In this document: one piece after another, positions 50,701 to 62,820 of the stretch
Layout: the number at the start of each line of letters is the position of its first letter
Numbering within the stretch: position 1 is the first letter of the stretch
From: Daucus carota subsp. sativus
Taxonomy: Eukaryota; Streptophyta; Magnoliopsida; Apiales; Apiaceae
Direction: 5' to 3'
Assembly (NCBI RefSeq): GCF_001625215.2
Contig: NC_030384.2
Coordinates: forward strand, 42,194,390-42,258,389
Length of the DNA stretch: 64,000 bases
Position numbers and translations under genes: made by a program
Notes under the pieces: generated by a model
The model's input: the letters and a program-made list of their open reading frames with translations, nothing else
Told to the model about the DNA's origin: nothing
The model's database searches: none

Positions 50701-53700
50701 AACAATATGTATGCAGTTCACAAAACATCATTTTTAAAAGGCAGGTTGAGTCGAGGTAGTTTTACTTGCGTAATTCATCTTATTTCTGAAATCAGATAGC
50801 ATATCTTACTTCGTAGATATTGTTGTGGAAAAGAATTTAAGAAAAACAAAAAATATAAAGAAGAGGTTTTGTATGCTTTCCATTAGCTTCTGTCTTCATC
50901 TTCATTCCTCTTCTTTCATTCATATGTATATCCTTATGCGTCTCCCTGCTTTTCTCCACTTTGTATAGCCAGCAAATATAGTTGGTGAGGACAAGGGTAA
51001 GAGTGATGAAACAACAACTATTCATGAATATAGCAACAAACACTCGGCTGGAGTAGAGCATTCTCCAAATTTAAAGGTAATCAGAAAACCAAAGGTTTCC
51101 ATAGTCAAATCTGAGCAAGAATCATACGCAGGTAAATTTGTCTTTACTTTGTGCTAATCTACTTGTACTATGCTCAGTCAAAATATGGATTGATTTAAAA
51201 TATTCATTGATCTTTTCCTTGCCTTGCAGAGAATGCTGAAAATCTCAATCTAGCTACTAGTTGCCGTTATGATAGTTCTTTAGGTATGGAGAATTTGTGA
51301 AGTGCTTATTTTTATTCAAGTGATTGTTTGATCAAATCCGTTGAATAAAAAACTTTGTAAGATCTTTTAATAATCATGGTTTGCTGAAATTTTAGACCGC
51401 GGATGTTTAATGTGGTTGCAGGTTTGTTGACAAAGAAATTTATTAGCCTGATACATGAGGCTAAGGATGGCACACTTGATCTAAACAAGACTGCAGATGT
51501 ATTAGAGGTATGTTTTAGATCTATTCTAATATTTTCTTGAGAGTTTGAGCTTTTTTCTAGAAGTTTGCATTTAACATGGCATGCAGTCTTAAATGGTATT
51601 TGCTTATAAGACTAAAATAATTTTGGGTAAGTGTACTAGGGTCTTACTTTCAGTTTGGTACCTAAACCGTAATAACAATAATTATTGGTAATTAACTGAT
51701 GTTATGCGCTTCTTTTATTTACGAATGTGAAAAAAAATGTTACATCTCCAAGTATAAAGGGTCATACTGATGTAGCAGTGAATCTGATAAAATGCACTAT
51801 TATAGTGGAAAGCTTAATTGACTCGTGAAATTTAATCGAACCTCCTAGCTGTAATACTATACTGTATCAGGATTTTTTTAAATGCAAGTGCCATTTCTAA
51901 AGTTAGGTGCAAGTACAGTTATTACAAGTTATTTTAATTTATTTATTTTTTGTAAGGACGAGTTGATTTAACTTATTTATTATGCACAAACTGGGATGGG
52001 TACTTTAATATCATAGTTTTTCTGTAAGCATAAGGAATTATTTGACTTGTTTCATAACTTTTGTAGGTGAGAAAGAGAAGAATCTATGATATAACTAATG
52101 TTCTTGAAGGAATAGGTTTGATCGAGAAAACTGCAAAGAATCATATCCGCTGGAAGTAAGTTGTAAATTTTTGTTTAGGTGCTATCTTGTACTTTTGTAC
52201 TATTTGGTGATTAATATAAGCTTTACTAACAGGGATTTTGATACAAAGCTCAGAGAATCAGAATTTCATGCAGCTCAACTGATGGTACATAAAATATTAT
52301 AATGCTTAGATCATATAATTATTTGTATTTTTTTTTCGTAAATGAATGACTTATTGCCTATTAGGGACATATCAGGAGGTTTAGGGTATAGCTGATTACA
52401 TCAATATATTTATTTGCTGACAGAAATTAGACTTTAATATCAGTATGTTGAAAGATGACAGTCTCGATGTTCCACAAATTTTCAGGAGTCTCAGTTACCC
52501 TTTTTTTTACAGGTTCTGACAATATTAAATTTAGTTGAAACTTAAAGTATGACGTCAAACCTAAGGCATTGTCATGTCACAAGTATTGAGCATTTGATTC
52601 TTTTTTGTGTTTATAAGAAAAGGATTGGATATATGTATAAATTTCTCTCGAGGAATATAAGATGTGTAGTTTAGGTTAGTAGTATGTTTCTTCATTACAT
52701 AGTAGGCTCGTGATAACATATAATTTGTATATAGCACTATCTTCATTGATACATGATGTAAGGTTCACATTTTTTGGACAAGGAAATTGTGCTTATAACT
52801 CAAGTCAACATTTTTCGTTTGATTACAGGCTGAGATCAAAAGCCTGTATGCTGAAGACAACAGAGTTGAAAATCTCATAAGGTTTGCTTTACAGCTTTAG
52901 GAGAGAATTCAAGTAGCTCTCATTTGCATTCTATCAGGCTGAAATCTGGTCTTTTTTCTCAGGAAAACAAAAGAGCAACTACGAGACCTTAAATTTGGTC
53001 AAACTTCTCAGAAGTATGGTTTCTCATTACCCCTCTGATATATATTGGACCTGATTATTGTTTTAAATTTACTTGATTTGTTCTTTTAGGTATCTGTTTG
53101 TGACGGAGAAAGACATCATGAGCCTTCCACATTTCAAGGTTCATTTTGCAGTGTACTTGGATCTGTCTTTCACATATTATATATTTGATATCAGTGTTTA
53201 ATTGTTTATTTGTATCACTTGCAGAATCAGACTGTAATGGTGATAAAAGCTCCACATGCTAGTTATGTTGAAGTTCCTGATCCTGATGAGGTTGGTAGTT
53301 AACCAGTGTAAATAACAAAGAACCAATTAAACAATCTCAGCTGATGTGACTGTGTATATGGCCAGGGGAATTTTGCTAGGAAGGAGTATAGACTTTTGGT
53401 TAGAAGTACAACGGGGCCAATCAATTTGTTTCTTTTAAGGTATTTAAAATTGTTCACAATATGAGGATACCTCTTTTTGGACCTCATAGATCTCACTCTT
53501 ATGTGCTTCTGTTTCATCATATGTTAGTAAACATGATGGGGAAGGCGAGGATGATGCTGTAAATGACATAAAATTATCTGATGCATCTTTTAGGAATGGT
53601 GGAAGATACCAGGATGAAAACAACTTCCACTCGGAGGAGTCAAACATGTATAAGCTTGACAAAATTGTACCTTCGGACAGCCATGTAAGATCTTTTCAGA

Positions 53701-53843
53701 TGCTGAAATATATTTTGTTTTGTTAAAGTTTATGTTGGCATTAACAAGCCTTTTTTTTCTCATTGTAGATTGATGATGATTATTGGCTTCGCTCAGATGA
53801 TAGTGTCTGTGCATCTGATCTGTGGGGTACGAAACATACCTAG
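47789..53843 (+). CDS. E2F transcription factor, E2FC-like
   Basis: Thirteen exons join in frame: 47789-47998, 50969-51131, 51230-51283, 51422-51507, 52067-52155, 52233-52284, 52829-52881, 52963-53013, 53090-53138, 53225-53290, 53366-53439, 53528-53684 and 53769-53843. The product is 392 residues. The winged-helix DNA-binding domain (about 136-201) has [15 protein letters not shown] and the hallmark [21 protein letters not shown] leucine-rich dimerisation helix (about 202-252) and a marked box ([35 protein letters not shown]) follow. The acidic C terminus ([18 protein letters not shown]) fits the retinoblastoma-related binding motif. E2Fs pair with DP and control S-phase genes. Length and the [14 protein letters not shown] text favour E2FC over E2FA/B (moderate). 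The 2.97-kb first intron is filled with transposons, and a missed small exon there cannot be excluded. Confidence 0.92.
48635..48835. mobile_element. Fragment of the GAGCAAGTCCAA Tourist family, nested
   Basis: The text CCTAAGTCATAATTTAGGGT, TTGATGAAAAATGTTGATC and ATCATTAGGACAACTT matches the left half of the complete copy at 44556-44931. The fragment ends with TTTGGACTTGCTCG. It is nested in the hAT-like element. Confidence 0.7.
48852..49114. mobile_element. Stowaway-like MITE nested in the hAT-like element
   Basis: Ends TA|CTCCCTTCATCCCAATTTAG and CTAATTTGGGATGGAGGGAG|TA are inverted and have TA flanks. Length is 263 bp. It lies inside the larger hAT-like element, so it inserted later or was carried along. 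Confidence 0.87.
50342..50628. mobile_element. Terminal-inverted-repeat element in E2F intron 1, class unsure
   Basis: The left end AGAGTAAAGTATATTGGTGG is followed by CTGAACTTTATCCATTTTT. The right end, read in reverse, starts AGAGTAAAATGAAAAGTAGT and continues CTGAACTTTATCCGTTTTT. The arms are about 50 bp and imperfect. I could not find a clear target duplication, so I do not name a superfamily. Confidence 0.72.
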
Positions 53844-54753
53844 TTGCTATGAGTTTACCGGAGCTTCTGAACTCAATATGCAATATGAGCTTCTGAAGGT
53901 TGCAAAGTTAAATATACAGATCAGAATACTATTGTCGCAAGAATATACTATTACAGTGAAGTAGGAATAAATCCAAGCCACCATTAGATGGCGTAGAAGA
54001 TACAGCAAGAGCTAGTGTAATGCCAGAACTGTTTCTTTCCCTCTAGTTAGAATTGGATATTTCATAACTGAAATGCAACTGTGTAAATCTTCTGTTCAAG
54101 TTCAATGTACACCTGAGATTAAGATATTTTCCTATTTTAGATCATTCTAACCCTACATCAGATTAATGTTCATCGTTGTTTACCCCTTTTTTTTTGTCAC
54201 GTTCATTGTTGTTTACTTTATGTGTAAAGTTTATGCCGAAAACTTTGATTATGTAACGTCAAAATTCAAACAACTTGACTATTTAGAAAATGAGAAACTC
54301 TAGTTTCGTTCAAGGCTTAAAAACATTTAGAACTACACAAATACATGTTTAGCCTTTGGCTTACAAATTGTAAACAAATTACTAGGTCCATATTATAAAG
54401 AGAAATGATACTGTTAAACTTGTAAGTGTTTACGGTGTGGCCAATATACTGGCATATATATTGCATATTTTGAAGGCCACATAATTTCTTCTTCTGCAGC
54501 GTTATATATGAATGTCACAAGTTCACAACTCACAAATACCTGTGTACTATAAAAATATTTAGCCTTTTTTAACGTAAGCAACCCTGAATAACTTTCAATG
54601 TTTAGAAACATTTTAAGGACAACAAATGGATTAAAATCAAGGTATCCCAATTGCCAAATCCGGATAAGAAATTAATGCAGAAACTAGAACAAGTCCACAA
54701 CTTTGGTAATTAAGCTACTATATACACAATGGGGCTTCTCAATGCAGCACCAT
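53844..54753. other. Convergent spacer between the E2F and HVA22-like genes
   Basis: This holds the 3' ends of both genes, which point at each other. No other gene was seen in it. Confidence 0.6.
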
Positions 54754-56759
54754 TCAACGAATTGATGTGACACGTGTTCGCCTCAATCTGCCACGTGTAA
54801 CTCGGATGCTTTCTTCCAGAACCGCATCTTGTCCAGGAGGGGGAGGGCTTTTTGCCTCTTGCACTGGAGAAGACGCTGTATCCATTGCTTCTTCATTTGA
54901 GGTTGTGGGTTTGGATGACCCACCAATAGATTGTGATACGGTTGATTTTTGTGCATTTGTGGGTTTTGATAATCCCGCAATAGATTGTGTTACAGTCAGT
55001 TTTTGTGCATTAACGGCAGCGACAGGGGAAGCTGGTGCAGGAACTTCTGGAGGGTCTTTATCTTCATCCATGTCTTCCTGAGCCTCACCCGAAGATGTAC
55101 TAGCAGTAGGAGAAGCTGGTTCATCAACTTGAGTTTTTTCTGTAGCAACTGCTTGGCGATTTTGTGCTGCTGGGGGTCTGCGAACTCTGGTAGCTGGTTG
55201 TGGCTGCAGACAAAAGTCAAGACCACATCTAATCATATTGTGAAAGACGAATATGCACTTCACAAGCAACATTCCTCAATTTTTTGTATTACACCTTTGA
55301 TTTTAGAATATATATAATAATCAATCAAATAAATAAATCTTGTGATAAGTATGTAAGATGTGATGATAGAGATGCAATATATACCTTTCTTGAAATTAAT
55401 ACATATAACACATTATATTCTACTCATATAGAGAATCAAAGAGCTACGAGTAACAAGACAGAGAAGGTAGCTACAAAGTACTTCTCGCAATACAAGTCTT
55501 AACCAAATCAAAGAGCTACGAGTAACAAGACAGAGAAGGTAGCTACAAAGTACTTCTCGCAATACAAGTCTTAACCAAAAAACCCAGATATCCCTTGCAT
55601 TCGATCATCAATTCAAATCCACAACAAAATTCTAAACAAGCAAATGATAGTGGCTTTATTATGTTTTTCAAAATATACTACATACCCCTGTCATCCGTTT
55701 AATACCAAAGATTAAGGTCCCAGAACATGTCAGACATATGCTCCAAACAATGAAACAGCATGACAAATCCTTCATCATGACTTTCCCATATTATACTACA
55801 GTTTCACATAATCATATTTTCCGAAAGCATAAGAAAAAACACAGTAAAGAAACTACAGTCAAGAGCAGTAAAAGGCAATAATGCTCATACTAAAACATGA
55901 CTACTTTTTGGTAAATACATGCCTGAGTTGACCGGGGTCTTGGTGTTGACTGGGAAGCAATGTATTGAAGAATGTCCAAAACTCTGGTTTGACCATAGCT
56001 TGCAGCCCTTTGCCAGTATAAAATCGCATAATCTCCAGCCCTGGTCCTTAATTCTATCAAATTACGGTCAATATCCGTCTCGTGCTTTGCAATGTATGGT
56101 CTAAAGAAGGAGTCATAAACGTATGATGTTCCCTGAGATGATTGAGAGAATGAGAAAACAAGGAGTGTATATGAGCGTGGCAAGTAAGACACATCTAAAG
56201 CAGATAAGTTCCAGCAGAATCTTACCTTTGTTTTAGGGTACCACAAGTATATATAAAAGAACAGCTTTGCTTCGCTGTACATTGGAACCCTATCAAGGAG
56301 AAAGGTATAGCATGTGCAAATTAGCCAAACCATTGATAAAGATCTTAATAGATAATAGAACTAATTTTGTTACCATGAAACAAAAGTATCCCCTACTCTC
56401 TCCATAACCGTCAACATGGCCACTAGGATCCTGAAAATTGGAAAAACAAAAAAATTAGACATAAAACACTCCTTTAGCATAGAAAATCTTAAAGATCTAA
56501 TTAATTAATTTCTTGTAAAAAGCATAAACACAATACTCAATTACCAGTACTGACACCAAAACCGAAGTTGTTCAACATCAGGTTTATTTAGTTCCACTGT
56601 TTTATAACACTCATAGGCAGGATACGCATAACCAAGGACCATCCTGCAAAACAAAAGGAAGATCAGATCATCCAATAACATTTTAGGAGACTAACCACTT
56701 ATAAGACAGAAAATTCAGTGAACATACACAAGTCCTCTGGTAAGCAACGATCCGATCAT
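54754..56759 (-). CDS. HVA22-like (TB2/DP1, REEP) membrane protein, i-type
   Basis: Six minus-strand exons join in frame: 56759-56728, 56643-56545, 56430-56374, 56289-56226, 56132-55923 and 55203-54754. The product is 303 residues, close to Arabidopsis HVA22i (about 296, from memory). The TB2/DP1 domain spans about residues 10-90 with hydrophobic hairpins (MVLGYAYPAYECYKTVE, WCQYWILVAMLTVMERVGD, SEAKLFFYIYLWYPKTKG). The conserved tail SYVYDSFFRPYIAKHETDID follows. These proteins shape tubular endoplasmic reticulum, and some respond to abscisic acid. The C-terminal 150 residues are low-complexity and include a tandem repeat (NAQKLTVTQSIAGLSKPT, NAQKSTVSQSIGGSSKPT). Intron 5 appears to use a GC donor (ACTCAG|GCATGT). 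A leader intron probably ends at TGCTAG before the ATG. Confidence 0.92.
55434..55577. repeat. 72-bp tandem duplication in HVA22-like intron 5
   Basis: AATCAAAGAGCTACGAGTAA... occupies 55434-55505 and recurs at 55506-55577. I see no certain mismatch over the core, so it is a recent duplication. It lies in the intron with the GC donor. Confidence 0.93.
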
Positions 56760-57104
56760 CTTATATCCCTAGCACATACAAAAAAACAATTCCTGAAGTA
56801 AGATCACCGCATATCCTAACAAAAATAGATAAAACCACTACAAGTGCCAATACAAATAGATTAGTTCAAATTACAAATACACAATTATCCTCCGTAATCG
56901 AAAAATATTATTCTCTTAACCAAAAACATACAGCACCAAGATTTAGTGCCACAATTAAAAAAACTCAGCTGAAATTGCTGAATACTATCAGTCACATTTT
57001 GCTCAGGCAGCGACACAATTGATATTAGCGACCGTAAAATGAAATGCTCTTTTAAGTATGGACTACAAGTTAAAACTAGGGCAAAAACACAGATTAATTT
57101 CACA

Positions 57105-59885
57105 AAACAACAAGAAATTCATCGCTTAAGCTATATAATCATCGTGAACTATTTCGAGAAGAAACACATTAACCAAAACGTTAACAGTACCTACAAAACA
57201 AAGGCAAAAAATAACAATTGCATAAGGAAACAGAAAAAGAAAAATTTCAGTGAGTAACAGGCAGCTAATGAGGAATACACAGAGAATTAGATTAAGAAAC
57301 GATTGAAGTGAATGAAGCGCTAGTAAAGTGAAAATGAACCTCGGAGAGATTAAAGAAGAGGTCGTTGGGAGTAGTCGGCGACGGCTCAGCACCGGCGAAC
57401 CGTTGGTATGTCGGCGAAAAAGAGAGAGTGTTTGGAGAAGCGAGAATATATGTCGTTTTCGATTTCTCAGATTATTACTGCTCTGCCCCCCTCGTCCCTC
57501 TCGTGTTGCAATTTATATGCATTTACGCAATGGTCCCTTGCAAATGGATAGGAAAGAAGAAAAGCTTTAAAAAAATATATTCAAAGATATGTGTTTTACA
57601 GTAATATTTTTAGGAAAAAAGGAATGATATTAGAAAATTAAGAGTGCTACTCTCTCATTGTGTTTCGGGTTTGGAAATGTGAGGAAAAAGAACAATTTTT
57701 TTTTAAAAAAAGTTTATTAGTTTAGGCAAAAAGAAAACAAGTTTATTAGAGTCACTAAACTTTTTTAGAGAGATGAGGATAGAAATGGATTTTATCTTTA
57801 TCAGATGCAAAAAATAATCTCATCCTGCATCTGATCCCATGCAGTCTAAAAAAATCTGAAATTTATATTATTATCAAGATCTATTATGATTTCCGCCAAA
57901 ATCTAGCTTACGACCACATATTTTTATATAAAAACTAATGATAAAATCACATCGTTTCATGTCAAAAATCTGATTCGATTTATTTAAAAAAAAATACGGA
58001 CTTAGTTATTGTATGAAAGTTGAGTTTAGTCCCGTCTAGCATTGACCAAACTGGCCAAATAAGCCTTTTATGAATCCATTATCTGGAACAATTGAGAAAA
58101 TTATTCAGTTATTTTCATAATTTTATCTTTTCATGAAATATTTTCTTATTTTCAACTTTTTCTTGATTTCTTATCTGTATTTCCTCCTCATTTAAAAGTT
58201 TCTTTCTCTTTTCCAATATATATACATTTCTTTCAAATTTAAAATATTCCTCATGTTTCAAAATTCACATATTTCACATAAAACTTTCGTGGAGTATTTT
58301 CTTCAATTAGGATTATATATATGCTGGTCTGAATTTTAAAGAGCTCTTTCCAGTTTCAACTTTGATTATACTCAATTTGAATGTTAATTAAATAATTTTT
58401 CAAAATATTAATATATATATATATATATATATACTAAAAAATTTAAATTATTTTTGAAATTCTCCTAAAATTAGACATTAATTTTTTTTATAAAATTTGT
58501 AAGGTAAAAAAATCCTTAACTTTTATACTTGCTAAATATTATTTTAAATGCAAAGGTACTAATTAAAACAACCCTGTCAGATATGCGGAATAAAGCAAGA
58601 AACCAAACGTGAGCTTTTACATATACTCTAGCAGCTATCTTACTTTTTCTACCTTTTAATTAAACAGGAAATCTGCTATAGGTAATATTTATATCATTTC
58701 ACTTTTTTTTCCTCACAGTAATGCTTATTTACTAATGTAAGATTACTTTCTTTTTTGACTAAATTTTAAGATGACTTAAGTTAGAAAGCTAATATGAAAA
58801 TAAAAAACGTGACCCAATATAATAGTTAGATTTATATTTTATATTATATATTATTAATGTTTATTGAGATATTAATGTTTATTGAGATAATATACCGGCC
58901 TGTTGGTTAATAAAGGTGCGTGGTTATAACAAAAGGAGGAAGACTAGTTTATTGAGTAAGGTATACTGTACTTTGGTTGGAATGGATAATGAGCAAAGTA
59001 TGTTTCTAAATTACAATTGAATCATTATTTGAATATTAAGATAATAATTGTATACTTCTTTTTCTTGAGGAGTGCTTAGAGAAGAAAATGATTTAACTCA
59101 CCTAAATGAGTCAGATAAGGTGCTTTTCTTCATTTTGCTTTTCCGTCGCCTTCACTTTAGGCACCATCTTCCATTCTTCCTTTTGTTTAGAGTTAGCACC
59201 AAACAAATGTCTGATTTTATATTCTACAGAGTGCTCTCATATGCAACAACACAAAAGTATGTAAGCTTATCCTCATCCCACGATTTTATTTTTAAACAAA
59301 ATTAACAAGTTTAAAGTTTGGTGCAGTATTAATGTTCCTAGCTTTATATTGATATTTATATTTTTGCATTTTGCATTTTGCATTTTGTGAGAGCGGTTTT
59401 TTATAAAGTCTTAGACTCGATTATCCTATTTTTATTGGTTAAAATAAGAAAAAGTATAGAAAATAAATTTGGATGAATTCATTGAAAAAATCTAGAAACC
59501 ACTCCAAAATAACGGACGAATATTATGCATGTACAGTCGTACAGACATGGAAGTGGCTTATATTTTCAACGTAGTTGACTGCATCTGCGTTTCGGGCATA
59601 CAACGGCTAGTCTGTACACGGGAAACGAGGGTTGCTTGCACTTTGTTGTCTGGATGTGCTATCACTCTGTAGTTGGGTTTTCAATTTTCATTGCTCAATT
59701 GTCATATATTTTGGTGCAGTTTAACGTTCGATGGAAATAAAAGAAGAAAGAACTAAGAAGAAATTGTATATCTATTCTGTTACGTCCTACATTCCAATCA
59801 TATAGATTTTTCAAGTATAAATTGTTATAATATATTATAAATAAATTAATTAATGTCATAGAGATTGTGGAGAAAAATCTAATTC
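57105..59885. other. Upstream of the HVA22-like gene, then intergenic
   Basis: The part near 57340-57500 is GC-richer and is likely the HVA22-like 5' leader and promoter on the minus strand. Beyond it the DNA is AT-rich and has no gene. It includes a (TA)n run near 58410-58432 and three tandem GCATTTT units near 59365-59388. Confidence 0.55.
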
Positions 59886-60180
59886 GGGGATGTATTCAAC
59901 TGAGATTTAAATAAATTGTTTTTAATTTATGAATTTTAATAAATTTTATTTAATTTTGTGCGGATTCTTGATAAAATGTCGCAGAGCTGATATGGTTTAT
60001 TTAGGAATCAAGTATAGTTCTTTAAAATTCTCATGTGAAATTTCAAAATATTAAAATACATTAAAAAAATTCATCAAATCCATCATTTTATGAAATTAAA
60101 AAAAAAATCATCAACATTTGAATATCATCAAATTTTAAACAATCACAATTGAATATCATCGGACTTTTAAGTATAATTTA
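59886..60180. repeat. Dispersed repeat, copy 2 (GGGGATGTATTCAACTG start)
   Basis: This shares GAATTTTAATAAATTTTATT, TTTTGTGCGGATTCTTGATA and ATGTCGCAGAGCTGATATGG with the copies at 23191 and 60189. It abuts copy 3 directly and lacks a clear right end. Confidence 0.68.
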
Positions 60181-60188
60181 ATCTTAAA

Positions 60189-60477
60189 GAGTGTATTCGA
60201 TTGGAATTTTAATGAATTGTTTTTGGTCTATGGATTTTAATAGATTGTATGTGATTTTGATTTTGTGCAATTTCTTTATAAAATGTCTCATAGTTGATAG
60301 GATTTAAGCACAATACTTCGAAATCCCATGAATTTTGGTGGGATTTCTGAAAACTTAAAATACACTGAAAAATGTCACGAAATCCATCATTTTATGTTAT
60401 TCACAAAAAATCCATTCGCATTTGAATACCATCGGATTTCAAAAAAATCTTTAAATTTTCAATTGAATACACCCCTC
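60189..60477. repeat. Dispersed repeat, copy 3, with both ends
   Basis: The left end GAGTGTATTCGATTGGAATT is matched by the inverted right end AATTGAATACACCCC. Inner text is shared with copies 1 and 2. Length is about 290 bp, which fits a foldback MITE. No certain target duplication was seen. Confidence 0.72.
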
Positions 60478-60480
60478 TAA

Positions 60481-61581
60481 ATTCTCACGAGATATTCAAT
60501 TTCTTGATATTCCTCTTATTTGTCGAATCTTTGAAGACATAAACATTTCATATCATAAATATTTATATTATAATAATATATTTATTTATAAAAAATTAAA
60601 ATAATAATAATAATATATTATTTTTAAATAGAATGAATCTTATTCATTATAATATGAACAAATGTTACATAATTGATATTGTATATCAAATATTTAAGCT
60701 AATTCCATGTAAGATGGGCTGAAATTACCGGCAGAGGTCTAATATTTTGATGTGGAATTACAGAGTAGTTCGGGCTTTGGTTCTGAGATCGATTTCAGCA
60801 TCTCCCTGTAGATATGTGCGTATCTAATATATCCTTCTATTTTGTTTATTAGTTTAATATTTTTTATTATATTTATACTTATTTAGGATAAATAAAATAT
60901 AATTTATTTAATATATTTTTAATTTTATTTTTGGAAATAAAAGATCATATATTATTAAAAAATACAAAAAATAAAAGTGAACTTTATTTTAATATAGAGT
61001 GACACACCAAAAGGAGAGAGACGATAATATACAAAATTCTGTCTTATTTATAACCGAACCAGCAAAATACGGATCTTTGACAGTTATATGTTTAATTTGA
61101 GCTGGTGGATGAATATTCAACGGCGGATATATTAAAATTTTAACATGATCATGGTCACTGGATATTCATCCAACGGCCCAAAATCTATTTGTTACTTAAC
61201 TGTTCTACGGTCGGGAAAGGAACAAAATATATGTGCATAGGAGGAATTCTTGGATCCTGCATCAGGAAGGAGAGAGTACGCAGTTAAATCAGTGGACAAG
61301 ACTAGACTAGTACGTGAAGACATGAGTCCAACGAGATGATGTGAATCTTGAATTTAAGACAGAAAAGGGGGGAAGATGGTCCGGTCGAATGTCCATCACC
61401 ATGTGCTTGCATGAATTATCATCACCTCCCTTGGTTGTTGTTGGTTTATTTGTCATCTATCAACTACCAAATCTCCAGTTGCTCATCTTTCTTTAGTAAT
61501 GTGTATAGCTAGCTAGAGCACTCATGTTTGTCTCTATATCTCTAAAATACATACAATATGCTTAATTAACTACGGTTTTTC
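60481..61581. other. Intergenic, AT-rich, no gene seen
   Basis: This holds long A/T runs and no coding frame or bounded element. Confidence 0.5.
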
Positions 61582-61756
61582 TATGGTGTGCCTATGGGCA
61601 TATGCTAAGCGCGGAAAATTTTGTGCTTGGATCATTTTGATTGGCTCCTATGTCATGATAATGGTGGACCCTCCTGCAAATACACCAACTACACCAATCA
61701 AAATCTCTCAAATACAAAAATTTCCGCGCTTAGCATGTGCCCATGGGCACACACTA
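61582..61756. mobile_element. Small foldback MITE with ~43-bp inverted ends
   Basis: The left arm reads TATGGTGTGCCTATGGGCAT then ATGCTAAGCGCGGAAAATTT. The right arm, reversed, reads TAGTGTGTGCCCATGGGCAC then ATGCTAAGCGCGGAAATTTT. The inner TTTTGATTGGCTCC pairs with CACCAATCAAAA. Length is 175 bp. Flanks allow a 2-3 bp target duplication only. The frames over it are repeat by-products. Confidence 0.82.
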
Positions 61757-61924
61757 GCCAAACCGAATTAACTATCTTGAATCATTGTGATCCTTCAAAG
61801 GTGACCGTCATGATTACTAAACCACAATCGCTCTTTTAAACGGTTGGTCACACTTGCTTAGTAATTTCTTTTCTTATGTTAATGAAAAGTAATCTCATAA
61901 CTTAGTGCATTGTTTCTCCCGTTT

Positions 61925-62290
61925 CTCGGTGTTCAAGAAATCCCCGATTTAACCGATTAATCCCCGATTATTCGCCTGCAAGGTCGGTCACCGATTCAAT
62001 TTTTGAAATCCGATTAATCTTTATATATATTTCTTAATCGAAATATATATGATAGATTATTAAAATTAAAATACTATATTACTTTAAATATGATCAATTA
62101 TAGAGTTAATGAATATAGTAAATATATTATATACTAAATAGCTAATATAATAATAACTAAATATTAAATAATATTTAAATATTAAAATAAATCCGATTTT
62201 CACTCCGATTAATCCTTCCGATTAGTCCCCGATTTTCGATTAATACCTGAATCGATAGCTCAGCCGATTAGGTTCGATTCCCGAATTCTG
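61925..62290. repeat. CCGATTAAT-rich repeat region
   Basis: The motif CCGATTAATCCCCGATT and close variants recur on both sides of an A/T-rich centre (61940-62020 and 62190-62275). The layout looks like a degenerate element with subterminal repeats. The ends could not be fixed. Confidence 0.5.
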
Positions 62291-62559
62291 TAAGACAGAC
62301 ATTTATAAAGAGTATAAATAGTGATGGAAAACTGTTAGAATTTTTATAGCCGAGTCATATAGCATTAAGCTGTCTATTAGGAGAATGACATTATTCAACA
62401 GTTTTGGTAATTCGCAACTCAACATTAACAATTAAATTATCAATACAAATACTAACATAAAATCACAATTTTAACTTTGGTTTTTGGTGATTTAAAATTA
62501 CAAGTAATATTTTCTGTGTTGAGTCTGTTGACCGTTCTAAATCTCACGCGAAAGTTATA

Positions 62560-62820
62560 CTCCCTCCGTCCCCCTGAGTTGTATACATTGGGAGTTGTAT
62601 ACATTGGGGGACATAGACGCGGCACGGACTTTAATGCTCCTGTTTTACATAGTTCTATAACTTATTTTTAAGATTTTTCTTTTCTGAATAAAAGTTTGAA
62701 TGTTATATTTTTATTCAGAAAAAGAAAATTTTAAAAATAAGTTATAGAACTATATTTTACAAGAGTGCGTGTCGAGCAGTGAAAAAGTGAAAAAGAAACG
62801 TATAGAATTAAATGGGACAT
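62560..62820. mobile_element. Stowaway-like element with damaged right end
   Basis: The left end TA|CTCCCTCCGTCCCCCTGAGT is typical. A 16-bp phrase, GTTGTATACATTGGG, is repeated at once after it. The right end reads AGAATTAAATGGGACATATT and lacks the GGAGGGAG tail. A long inner hairpin spans 62650-62752. Confidence 0.75.

Noticed and set aside
61583-61839. Two short frames with TNYTNQNLSNT-like text
   Set aside because: They lie across the arms of a foldback MITE and are by-products of it.
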